NCBI GenBank assembly: GCA_026315105.1
Contig: CM048744.1
Coordinates: forward strand, 840,916,094-840,980,093
Source of the DNA: Locusta migratoria
Lineage: Eukaryota; Arthropoda; Insecta; Orthoptera; Acrididae
Direction: 5' to 3'
DNA length: 64,000 nucleotides
The notes below the pieces were generated by a model. The model saw nothing but the letters and a program-made list of their open reading frames with translations, was not told the DNA's origin and did not search any database. Made by a program: the position numbers and the translations under genes. This document shows positions 21,850-31,231 of this stretch, piece after piece (the stretch's first letter is position 1; each line of letters begins with the position of its first letter).

Positions 21850-22290
21850 GGAGTACATCAAGGAAGGTGGCATGCCAGGTTGATGAGGACCAAGGGAAAC
21901 ATGGGGGAGTAAAAGTCAACTTGTGTAGAATGGAGGATATTCCTGGTCCTAAACCATATCATGAAAATATCATCAATGAACCTGGGCCAGACCAAAGGTT
22001 TTGGGTTTTGAGAGGCTAGGAAGGTCTGGCTTCTAGACGGCTCATAAATAGGTTGGTATAGAGGGTACCAATGGGTTCCCATGGCTATGCTGCAGATTTT
22101 ATTGTATGCTTCAAAGGTTAAGTAATTGTCTGTTAGGATGTAATTGGTAAGAGTTATGTGGAATAAGGTATTGGGCTTGGGGTCTGCAGCATATTTGTTT
22201 GTTAGGATGTATTTGGTAAGGGCTTGGAGTCTAGGAAGCTGGGAAAGTTAGTGTTTAGTAGTAACACTGATTAGATTAGATTGATGCTTG
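21850..22290 (-). pseudogene. PLE reverse transcriptase fragment
   Basis: The minus-strand frame reads LTNYILTDNYLTFEAYNKIC, then AMGTHWYPLYQPIYE, then PLVWPRFIDDIFMIW. This is the order of PLE RT motifs (AMGT-P...A block and the F-I-D-D catalytic box in place of Y-x-D-D). It is the only RT piece of a PLE in the window; the other PLE copies keep only C-termini. Confidence 0.75.
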
Positions 22291-22980
22291 CTCCATTCAT
22301 CATGAATACTACATTTCATTATTCTGTAAACATATAAGTTTACTAAAAGATTTCTTTACATTACAGTAAATATTTTATGTCCTTAGATATAAATTAGGAA
22401 TTTTAAAATAAATAACACTTTATTTATTGATTAGAAAATGTCATTCAGAAATTCTTTTAATATCTTTTTACATGGTGTCTATCTGTTAGACTTTTGGTGC
22501 TATTTGGTAAATGACCAAAGACTTTTCTAGCAGCATGATTAACCCTTTTCTGACCAAGTTGGATATAACCTTCAATAGTGAAGGTCATCCTTTCTCCAAG
22601 TGTAGAAGCTACACACATTGCTATTACTTTTGAAAGGGACTGTGTTATTAAGAACAAATTTCAAAAGTGTGTGAAAATAGCCCTAAATCTTATAATAAAT
22701 GTCTGGGGATGATATTTTTATTATATACTTTTGTACAACAAATTACCTCAAAATATGATGCCATAAGAAAGTATGGAATGAAAACAGGCATAGTAAGCTA
22801 CTTTACTGAGATGTTTATTACCAAAATTTGCAATAACCCTACTAACATAAGTAGCTGAATTAAAACACTTCAATATATCATCAATGTGCTTTGTCTAATT
22901 CAATTTCTCATCAATGCACACATGTTTAATCTTGAATATTCAACATTAGCTAATTTACTGTAAGAAACTTAACTGTCAGC
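22291..22980. other. AT-rich intron sequence
   Basis: No convincing coding or repeat signal. Confidence 0.35.
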
Positions 22981-22984
22981 CATA

Positions 22985-23400
22985 GCCTTGCTCAAACATA
23001 ACACACATTGGAGATGGATGGCAGAATGTAACAAAGAGTTTATTAGAGATAATATACTACCATTATTAAACCACTCAGACTTTAACCTTCAATTCCATTT
23101 GGCAAGAGACGTATCAGATTATAGTCTAGGAGCACAATTATATCAGGAGATAAAGGCAGACAATGAGATAGAATAATGCCCACTTGCATTTGCTAGTCAA
23201 ATGTAGACACGACTTGAAAACACTTTTGGTATTACCGAAAAGGAAACATTAGCAGTTGTATGGTCATTTAAGACATTTAAATATCTATTAGCCAGACATG
23301 AAACAATAATACACAGTGACTGTAGTGAATTAAGCTTTCTATTAAAAAGCAGGCTTTTTAATAACAGGACTCAGGACTTCAATCAAATGAAGATGTGAAG
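22985..23400 (+). pseudogene. Ty3/Gypsy RT end and RNase H fragment
   Basis: The frame reads HWRWMAECNKEFIRDNILP, LARDVSDYSLGAQLYQE, then past a stop CPLAFASQM, ITEKETLAVVWSFKTFKYLLA and IIHSDCSELSFLL. This is the RNase H region of LTR retrotransposons of the type with D-x-S-x-x-x-L-GA motifs. No LTRs are visible around it. Confidence 0.7.
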
Positions 23401-23841
23401 GATACAGGTAATTTTGCAATATATTTTGTTAAGGTACACAAATAAGAAAGTGACATAAGAGTACTTTGACATAATTTACATATGATACAACACTAGGATG
23501 ACAGTTAAAATGCACTTATATAATATTTAGAGCATAATCCAGATGAAAATAACATCCACTGGAAGATCCACAGAGTACTTTCATTTCATAAAATAACAGA
23601 GTGAACAAATATTTATTGTGCATACCAAAAAGTTATAGCATAGTACTTACACCTAACATACAGCCATTTTGGAAACAAAAAATACATAATACATCTGAGA
23701 AAATAGTGTTATTTTAAAAACATGTCATGACAGGTTAAAAGAATGTTGAGGTCCTGGTGAAAACATGCCAAAATGTGAAAACACACATAGAACATTCATA
23801 TCATGCATATCCAATAATATCAGAAAATGTTGAATATATAT

Positions 23842-24119
23842 GTTTAGAATACCATGCAGTGGACACTGAAAATACATTATGGAGACCACCTGCAGTTCAA
23901 GAAACATACAGTGTCTTTTTATCTCATTTCCAGTTGTAGTAATACAGTACATGACAGTATCAATGTTAGTAATAACTGTTGTTTAGAATACCATGCAGTG
24001 GACACTGAAAATACATTATGGAGACCACCTGTAGTTCAAGAAACATACAGTGTCTTTTTATCTCATTTCCAGTTGTAGTAATACAGTACATGACAGTATC
24101 AATGTTAGTAATAACTGTA
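23842..24119. repeat. Tandem duplication, two 139-bp units
   Basis: Units 23842-23980 and 23981-24119 start with GTTTAGAATACCATGCAGTG and end with AGTAATAACTGT. I see one clear substitution in the body (TGCAGTTC versus TGTAGTTC). The duplication lies within the last intron, 141 bp from the exon at 24260. Confidence 0.88.
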
Positions 24120-24259
24120 AATCTGAACTGTGTTGCAGTACAAATTGATGCTTCTAAATCAAAGATGTTTCAAATTGTGCAGTTTCTTGACAATGCTGCT
24201 AATACATTTAGTTTTACATAGCTTTGAACAGAAACTATTTAACAAAGTGCAGATCTTAC

Positions 24260-24465
24260 CTTTGTATTGGCACAAGAGCCACGTCGACTGCGATAGCCAG
24301 GAACTTGCGAGCCAAGATCAAGTGAAGTAAGGCTGCCTCTGTGGTTAAGCTCTATAACAAGGCTGAGCCTCTCCATACTAATAGAAACCTCCTTTTGAGG
24401 GTCATGGTCTGTTGTGTTGCCTTCCTTGTCTTGTAATGTAGTTGCAGCTGCCTCAGCAGCCTCTG
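24260..24465 (-). CDS. MFSD6: MFSD6-like exon 7 (cytoplasmic tail)
   Basis: This 206-bp exon begins after AATTTTTTAG and ends ACAAAG|GTAAGA at phase 0. The peptide is polar and low in hydrophobic residues, with an alanine/glutamate-rich start and SLTSLDLGSQVPGYRSRRGS. It is most likely the C-terminal cytoplasmic tail. A split alanine codon (G+CA) links it to the previous exon. Confidence 0.82.
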
Positions 24466-24879
24466 CTAAAAAATTATTGAGGAAGTGCACAGATTTAATT
24501 GTTTTGAATGTATTATATTGGTGTTCTTAACTTGATTAGTTGATATGGCACACAGGGGAGAGAGAGAGGAAGAAAATTGTGGAGAGTGACAAATATCAAC
24601 TCCATAAGGAGGTTCAAATGGCTGTAGGATGTAATAGTTATGCTTGAACCAAGAGTTGCAAAGATGGACTAGTTTGTAGAGCTAAAACAGCATTATCTGT
24701 ACATCTGTTACATGACTTTCAAAAATGCTTAAGTGTTATAAAAATCATTTCACAATCTGTATAGCAGTATTTCATTATGTAAAAGCTGGTGCTACAATGT
24801 TCAGTAATTTCACTATTTGGTATGCCACACAAGGTAGTGGACAGAATTTAACATTGGAAACTCCAATTGTAATGTCAAT

Positions 24880-25320
24880 AATAGAGGATAGGTAACAACT
24901 GATCGTAAGGAAGTTTGCTGTGCTTCTGACAGGCACAAAAAATAGACAATGACATTGAGACTACTTAAATTGTGTGTGTATATTTCTCTGAGTGATTGTG
25001 TGAATGTATGTGTTTCTTTTTCTGACGAAGGCTATGGCCAAAAATTTAAGTTGTGTTAATTTGATTTGTCTATTTTTCATGCCTGTCAGCAGCTCAGCAA
25101 ACATCTTTATGGTGAGTTGTTATCTATCCTCCATTATTGACACAAAGTAGTTGGAATGACTGAAATCACGAGAGGATATGAAAAAGAGAAGTAAAACGTA
25201 ACAATATAATGAGGATGGTTTCAACTCACTACAAAGATGCGTGACAAGCTGTGACAGGAACATAAAGAAGACCCTTACACATACCATACTTAGGTTATCG
25301 GCCATTAGCCTTTACAACTT
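24880..25320. repeat. Inverted PLE 3'-end pieces
   Basis: A plus arm (24960-25130) has CTGACGAAGGCTATGGCC at 25022 and the TATCTATCCTCCATTATT edge. Minus arms lie at 24880-24950 and 25130-25320 (the latter with TCGGCCATTAGCC). They are decayed copies of the same PLE 3' family as at 18.5-20.6 kb. Confidence 0.55.
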
Positions 25321-25502
25321 AGCCTATCCTGAAACCATCCTGGTCCTTTGCTTTCTCACAATTAATTTGTATGAATACAGTTGTATGGAGATAGACTCAT
25401 AACTATATGTTAACTTATGGCTAACATAATATTAAAATAAACTTAGGCATAATATTTCTAATAGTACTAGTTACATAATTGCTCCATGAAATATAAACTA
25501 AC

Positions 25503-25679
25503 CATCCATGGCAACTGACATCTGTCTGTTACGTATTTCAACTTCTCGTAACCAGTATCGATGCAGTAACCAGTAAGCAACTCCTCCTGCTATGGCTATG
25601 ATTCCCATGGCTCTAAAGGACTCACGAGTTCCAATTTTACCAATTAATATGCCTCCAAAGAAACTTCCACTGCCACGTC
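25503..25679 (-). CDS. MFSD6: MFSD6-like exon 6 of those visible
   Basis: This 177-bp exon begins after CAATTTCAG and ends GATG|GTTAGT. It encodes a glycine-rich turn (GRGSGSFFGGILIGKIG), a last hydrophobic helix (MGIIAIAGGVAYWLLH) and the start of a polar tail. The 346-bp intron before it is the shortest in the gene. Confidence 0.88.
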
Positions 25680-25974
25680 CTGAAATTGATAGAATTAGCA
25701 AAACATTTTGATAATGCACAAAGTTAAAGATAGTTGCATTGTCATAATGGAGTACATGTTCTGGGTTTCCAGTAGACATACAATTATGTCAAAATTTGAA
25801 GCAGCAAATGGAAATTTTGCAAGATTGCAAAAATCCCTTTTTTCTTGACCTAGAAGGAAGGAAGGAGGAGGTTCTCAGTGACACAGAAGTACAGCTTAAT
25901 AAAACTTTAGAAAATACTTAATTAAAAGTAGGTGATGTGAACAATAACAGAGAACATAAAGGAGAGAGGAGGGG

Positions 25975-25988
25975 GGGGGGGGGAGGGA
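25975..25988. repeat. Poly(G) run in a short intron
   Basis: About 12 G residues inside a purine-rich stretch, in the 346-bp intron that has the GC donor. Confidence 0.85.
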
Positions 25989-26025
25989 GGAGGAAGAGAG
26001 ATTATTACAAACTTCAAAAACTTGC

Positions 26026-26177
26026 CTAAACTGAAATGTGACATTCCAAGAACTCCAATAAGAGTTGCTAGCAACCACCTGGGTGCCAGAATTGTGCAGT
26101 ATGTTGCTGCTGCAGTCCACATAAGATGCACTGCTGTTGCTTCAATTATTTCAAATGGAAAAGCCCACCAGGGACTC
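26026..26177 (-). CDS. MFSD6: MFSD6-like exon 5, followed by a GC donor
   Basis: This 152-bp exon starts after TTATTTCAG and ends TTTAG|GCAAGT. Reading on past this point stays open for a few codons but destroys the family motif. Splicing at the GC donor to the next acceptor rebuilds glycine and gives HFSLGRGSGSFFGG, as expected for MFSD6-like proteins. It encodes SPWWAFPFEIIEATAVHLMW and a second helix, LLATLIGVLGM. Confidence 0.87.
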
Positions 26178-26570
26178 CTGAAATAAATAAATAATCGGTA
26201 TTACAGATTCAGATGTGTGTACTCCATGGACACGCAGTAACAATTTATTGCCATATACATTACATTTCTTCTGTGTTATCATTATTATTATTATTATTGT
26301 ACATGAAAAAAAAAACGAGATTTGAAAGAAAATTTATCATTTGCATTTCTTTAACAGCACACAGTTTGCATACTTTTTAAGCATTTCCACCAGGAAAGTT
26401 TTGTTTATTTTAAAGAAGTTATTTTATTATACATTTCACAGTCACAGATATACCATCCCATCTTGAACAGAGCTGGATCTGCAAACAGTTATTGAAAGAC
26501 TTGTCTAACACTCACTGATTATGGTACTGGCTATTATTACAAGGTCCACTCACATTAATGTGATCATTTA
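26178..26570. other. Intron sequence with ATT trinucleotide repeat
   Basis: A (ATT)n tract lies at about 26280-26299, then an A-run. No gene is seen. Confidence 0.45.
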
Positions 26571-26574
26571 TCAA

Positions 26575-26760
26575 ATACCTGAATAGCTATTATTTGTAAT
26601 GCGAAAGCTTGAATGTTTGTGTGTGTGTTTTATTTGTGTTTTTTTGTGTCTATCAGCGAGCCTGTGCTTTGGGTAAGTCAAACAATCTTTATTTGTATAC
26701 ATATTTTCCCACCAGGAAAGTCTGCTTCTATAATAGTCATTTATATAGATAGATGAAGGG
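26575..26760 (+). repeat. PLE terminal fragment
   Basis: GCGAAAGCTTGAATG, a GT-rich tract, and GCCTGTGCTTTGGGTAAGTC match the ends at 450-540 and 850-930. Confidence 0.6.
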
Positions 26761-26767
26761 AAAGCAC

Positions 26768-27189
26768 ACTACCACATGTGTACAAGAGATGAATGAAGAG
26801 CACGCCACCTCACATCATTCACCCTGCCACTAATAAGTGTTGCATCCTGCCAATGAAGACACACCAGCAGGACCACACCCCCTGTTTGCAATTGCCAGAT
26901 AGTGAAAGACTGACATCTGAGGCTGCACTGCGGACAGTTCACACTTGGCCTTCAATAAAGCTACTTTCTGTAAATACCTAACGCTTAGCACACATTTTAG
27001 TTGTATTCAGTTTCGTACCAGTTAAGTACAAATATGTTTATTCATTTCTTTAAGTGTCACTAATCATTGTAGTGGTGCAGAACCCAGCCAGTCATGTGAA
27101 GCCATCCTATAAATGTGTGGACCTAGGTCCAATACCTAATCCACCGCCTGTTCTCCCTTTCTCCTTCTCGTTACTGACAGGATACCACA
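26768..27189 (+). repeat. Left LTR of element A
   Basis: Shares blocks with 35433-35823: TACAAGAGATGAA near the start, GGACAGTTCACACT, GTGTCACTAATCA, CAGAACCCAGCC and TTACAGGATACYACA at the end. The following GCTGGTGATGAGAATTC may hold the primer-binding site. The two LTRs are clearly diverged. Confidence 0.7.
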
Positions 27190-27223
27190 GCTGGTGATGA
27201 GAATTCTGTGGTAATTTTTTTCC

Positions 27224-27490
27224 ATGTGCTGTTTCTATTTGGCTGCATGTGTGAAGCTTTTTATTTCACATTTTTGTTGGGCTACTTTTCATAGATTTAT
27301 TGTACATTCCCTTGTTTCTTTTGTTTATTTGTTAACCACGGCCACTCCTAATGTGGTAGCTGTTACTGCTGGCACACCTCAAGCACCATCTCTCATACAG
27401 CTTAATCAGTATCAGGCCAAGCAAATGCAGCAGCTCACAGACACAGTCAACTGCCTACTGCAGTGCCCACTGCTACATAGCAAGTTTATT
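27224..27490 (+). pseudogene. Gag start of element A
   Basis: The frame includes TAGTPQAPSLIQLNQYQAKQ and MQQLTDTVNCLLQC, resembling the N-terminus of Gag in this Ty3 group. The rest of gag and protease is missing, replaced by AT-rich sequence. Confidence 0.55.
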
Positions 27491-27935
27491 TATTTATTCG
27501 CTTGTAACAAGTAATTTTACTTGCTTGGTGGTTACATTTTTTCTTTCTTTGTTCCAGTGTATAATTTTACAATTTTAACAAATACTTTACAAAATACTAC
27601 ATTCACAAATATTTTACTATATGCTACATTTTTTTCTTTTTCATTGTATAATTTTACAATTATTACATATACTTCCCAAAATGCTACATTCACAATTATT
27701 TTAATGTATGCTACAATTACAATTATTTTTCTGTATTCTACAATTACAACTATTTTACAGTGTACTAAAATTACTATCCTTTTACTAATGCAGGATGGTT
27801 TCTTATATTATTACTTACATTAGCACCAAGTTTGTGGGCATTTTTAAATAAGCCATTGCTTGAGTCATTTTTTAAAGGTATTGACTGTCAACATCTTACT
27901 TTCATTTGGCAATGAATTATGTAAAGTAGCTCCAG
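27491..27935. repeat. AT-rich insert with minisatellite-like units
   Basis: The words TGCTACATT and ACAATTATTTT recur between about 27545 and 27780, first at ~90-bp then at ~30-bp spacing. No coding potential. Confidence 0.55.
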
Positions 27936-28200
27936 AATGAAACTCTCACTCTGCAGCAGAGTGTGTGGCAGATTAAAATTGTGTGCTGGAACTGGGTTTC
28001 AAACCTGAGATCTTTGTCTTTTGCGGTAAGTGCTCTACCACTGAGCTATGCTGACACATTCCACAGTCCATCCTCACAAATTTATTTCTGCCAGTACCTC
28101 GCCTCCTACTTCCCAAACTTCACAGAAGTTCTCATGAAAACCTTGCAAGACTAGCACTCCTGGAAGAAAGGATATGGTGGAGACATGGCTTAGCCACAGC
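27936..28200 (-). repeat. tRNA-derived SINE, copy 1
   Basis: The minus strand reads an A-box-like TAGCTCAGTGGTAGAGC and a B-box-like GGTTTGAAACC, then a CTCTGCTGCAGAGTGAGAG-type hairpin. It is followed on the left by sequence ending at TCCAGAATGAAACT, the same edge as copy 2. Confidence 0.75.
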
Positions 28201-28211
28201 CTAAGGGATGT

Positions 28212-28450
28212 TTCCAGAATGAAACTTTCACTCTGCAGCGGAGTGTGTACTGATATGAAACTTCCTGGCAGATTAAAATTGTGTGCCGGAACCGGGATTT
28301 GAACCTGGGGCCTTTGCCTTTTGCAGACAAGTATTCTACCAACTGAGCTACCCTGGTACACACCCATCCTCACAACTTTACTTCTGCCAATACCTTACTT
28401 CCTAATTTCCAAACTTCCCAGTTCTCCTGCAAACCTTGCAGAACTGCAAT
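28212..28450 (-). repeat. tRNA-derived SINE, copy 2
   Basis: The minus strand reads TAGCTCAGTTGGTAGAAT (A box) and GGTTCAAATCC (B box), then the CTCTGCAGAGTG-type stem. It is better preserved than copy 1 and lies in the same orientation, head to tail. Confidence 0.8.
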
Positions 28451-28459
28451 TCATTACTT

Positions 28460-29396
28460 TTCAAAGATTGAACTTAATGATGCCTATCTGCTGATTCACT
28501 TATATTTTCATAAACAGTTTTTGTCATTAATACTCACCTGGGATCGTTTATGTTCTTGTGTTTGCACTTTAGTAACACTTCTGTGCCTGCAATCTTTCAA
28601 CACTATTGGCACAATTAATGGCAATGGTTCTACCTTGTTCACATTAACTTGTTGATATTAAATTGTAACTGGTCATACACCCGATGAACATTTGGTTAAT
28701 TTGTGTCAACTGTTTGCAGTGCTTTCTGTTGCAAGGTTAAAGTGTAACAAGGAAAAGAGGTTCCTTCATTCAGACTGAAATTGAATATTTAGGCCGTATC
28801 ATTAACAGTCAGGGTATTCACCTGTTCGGTCTCATTGGAGTGCTAATCATGATTTGTATGACCACATACTATGAGTGAACTGCAAGCAGTGTAGGGAGAA
28901 ATTGATCTACTACATTCACTTCATACCAAATTCTGCACTGATCACTGTCTGCTGCATCGAATGCACTGAAAGTTCCCTTTTTGTGGAGTCAGGAATGTCA
29001 TGATGCTTTTCAGAAACAAAAAGATTTTTGTTCAGTGGCCATTATCTTGTTCATTTTGACACTGATAAGCCAGTGGTGCTTGCATTTGTTACTTCATCCT
29101 ACAGGATAGGTGCTGTGTTGCATCAAAACTGTTAAACAAAGCTCAATGCAATTATTTCGAGATTGAGAAAGGCTTTAGAAACTGTGTAAGGAGTGTCTAA
29201 ATTTCATAAATATTTGTATGGCTGTAAATTCTTTTTGGTGACTCATCACAAGCCACAGACATCATTCTTTCATTTGGAAAAGCCAGTCCTGCCTTCTACT
29301 ACCCAAAAGCTCCAACACTGGGTCCTTTTCCTCTTCAGTTACAAGTATGACATCTTGTATAGGCCCACTTCTCAGAATTCAAACATAGACACTTTA
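28460..29396 (+). pseudogene. RT and RNase H start of element A
   Basis: Frames with shifts read DAYLLIHLYFHKQF, a degenerate DD box then VTGHTPDEHLVNLC, IEYLGRIINSQGIH and, in RNase H, HKYLYGCKFFLVTHHKPQTSFF then RPTSQNSNIDTLS. The sequence is cut at 29396-29400 by element B and resumes at 34254. Confidence 0.7.
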
Positions 29397-29400
29397 TCTC

Positions 29401-29677
29401 TTTTATAAACACATGCTTAAAGAATCTTGTATTTCATAATTGAACAATTACAGGGTAAGGTACACACACGTGACATAAGTCACCGATAAGAAAAGATACA
29501 GTTCATATATTGCATTTGAAGCACCGAGGCGCACCTTACGAAAAGCAAACAAACTCTGAGCAGCCGGTGTGCTGCCGCACACTGCCGCAGCACCACAGCA
29601 GGTGCCGCTAGCGAGATCACCCGATCTCTGACAGCACCGACTGTCGTATCAGACAATACAAATTTATTATTTATTAC
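29401..29677 (-). repeat. 3' LTR of element B
   Basis: Shares most bases with 33964-34249, including CACACACGTGACATAAGTCA and GAGATCACCCGATCTCTGAC. It lacks about 10 bases (TCGTAGAAAA-type) present near the same edge of the other LTR. Confidence 0.85.
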
Positions 29678-30169
29678 ATATGTCCCCTTTTTTGGTAAAC
29701 ATTTTCACATGCCCAATGTCCATCATGTTGTCTTCGCATTGAAATGTTCAGGTAGGTGCACGTCCATAAGGTTTGTAATGTCCAGGTTTGTACTTTCTTG
29801 TCATTATGGGCGAGTCCGTTGTTTTCGGTATAGGTATCATGTTCTTTTTTGTTATTATAGGAGACATAGATCCACTGTCACTGTTTTTATTGCACACTTC
29901 ACTCACGAACGGTCCGTATCACACTGTGTATCATCGTTTTTGACATTTTCGGGTAAGTTCACTTCATAGTCAATCTCCATTTTTTCGTCGTTGTTATCCG
30001 AGGGTATCGTAGTCATCCTAGGACGGAGCTGGTCCACATGTCTTGCGACGTCACCTCCGGCTGTGCTAACCTCGTACATACGGTTCCCTCTTTGAGCAGT
30101 GATATATCCTTTTATCCACTTTGGATGACGTCCATAGCCTTGTGCCCAAACAGAGGCGCCCTTTCTATA

Positions 30170-30660
30170 TCATCCCTGATTTGTGTTGGTGGACTGTTCC
30201 TTTGAGGGTAATAGGAGATGCAGTAATGTCCGGGGTTGTCTGCCATGCAGTATTTCTGCGGGGCTCTGTTTACCTGTTGGTGTGAATCTGTATGATGTTA
30301 AAAAGCTGAGGAGTGATTCCTCCATGGCAGATGATGCTAGATGTTTTTTCATTTGTGTTTTAAATCTTTGCACCAGCCTTTCCACGTCCCCGTTTGATTG
30401 GGGGTGAAAAGGCGGTGCAGTGACATGGGAGATGCCTCTGCGTCTGCAGAATTGTGCAAAATCAGAAGAGGTGAACTGTGTACCATTATCGGACATGATG
30501 GTTTTAGGGAGGCCTTCAAGCGCAAAGATTTTGTCGAGGGCCGAAAGGGTGGAGGCCGTAGTAGGTGCCGAACATTTAAAGACAAATGGAAAATTTGAGT
30601 ACGCGTCTATGACCAGGAACCAATAGGAATGAAGGAAAAGGCCAGCAAAATCTATATGAA
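30170..30660 (-). pseudogene. Integrase core of element B
   Basis: The open frame reads MSDNGTQFTSSDFAQFCRRR, PPFHPQSNGDVERLVQRFK and FTPTGKQSPAEILHGRQPR. The D-N-G (second Asp) and N-G-x-x-E (Glu) parts of the DDE triad are present. The first Asp region lies just upstream in a shifted frame with HIDFAGLFLHSYWFLVIDA-like sequence. Ty3 integrases join cDNA ends to the host. Confidence 0.8.
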
Positions 30661-30661
30661 T

Positions 30662-30922
30662 TCATTCCCATGATAGTTCAGCTATGGGCCACGGCAAGAG
30701 CAAAGATTTGGGTGCCGGAGCATTTGTGGCACACGGGCTGCAGGCAGCTACTATGCGCGCAATGTCAGCATCTATTCCTGGCCAGTACACATGACGCCGG
30801 GCAAGATTTTTTGTTCTGGAAGTACCCCAGTGTCCTTGATGTAACAGATTCAGGACATCAGTGCAAAGAGGCAAAGGAACAACGACTCTGGGTGTGACGT
30901 CATCAGTGACCAGCAGGACCAC
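30662..30922 (-). pseudogene. Integrase zinc-binding region of element B
   Basis: The frame contains LHQGHWGTSRTKNLARRHVY, WPGIDADIARIV and CSPCATNAP, the H-x-H and C-x-x-C parts of the N-terminal zinc-binding domain. A frameshift lies upstream, between this and RNase H. Confidence 0.8.
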
Positions 30923-31231
30923 CCCACAAAGTGTGGACAGATGCAGACGAAGATGATAGTAGTTTCGGAGCAGATCCGATGCTTTTCCTGAGGGTCTTTC
31001 TGGCCATCCATGGTCAATGTGGTCGACAACCTAGTGGAGGATGGGATCAGCAGCTGTGGCTTCCACGATGCGATGTCCGTCGATCGGAAATCCGTCCACC
31101 GCTGTCTGAGCAGCTTCATCCACGTGGAAACAGATCAATTTATCGGCATCAAAAATGGGATGAGGACCCATTGGAAGATGGGAGAGAGCATCCGCATTCA
31201 CATGCTGTGTCATAGGCTGAAAATGAATCTC

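Noticed and set aside
28270..28360. Possible functional tRNA gene on the minus strand
   Set aside because: A and B boxes are present but the cloverleaf is incomplete and a second similar copy lies next to it; a tRNA-derived SINE fits better.
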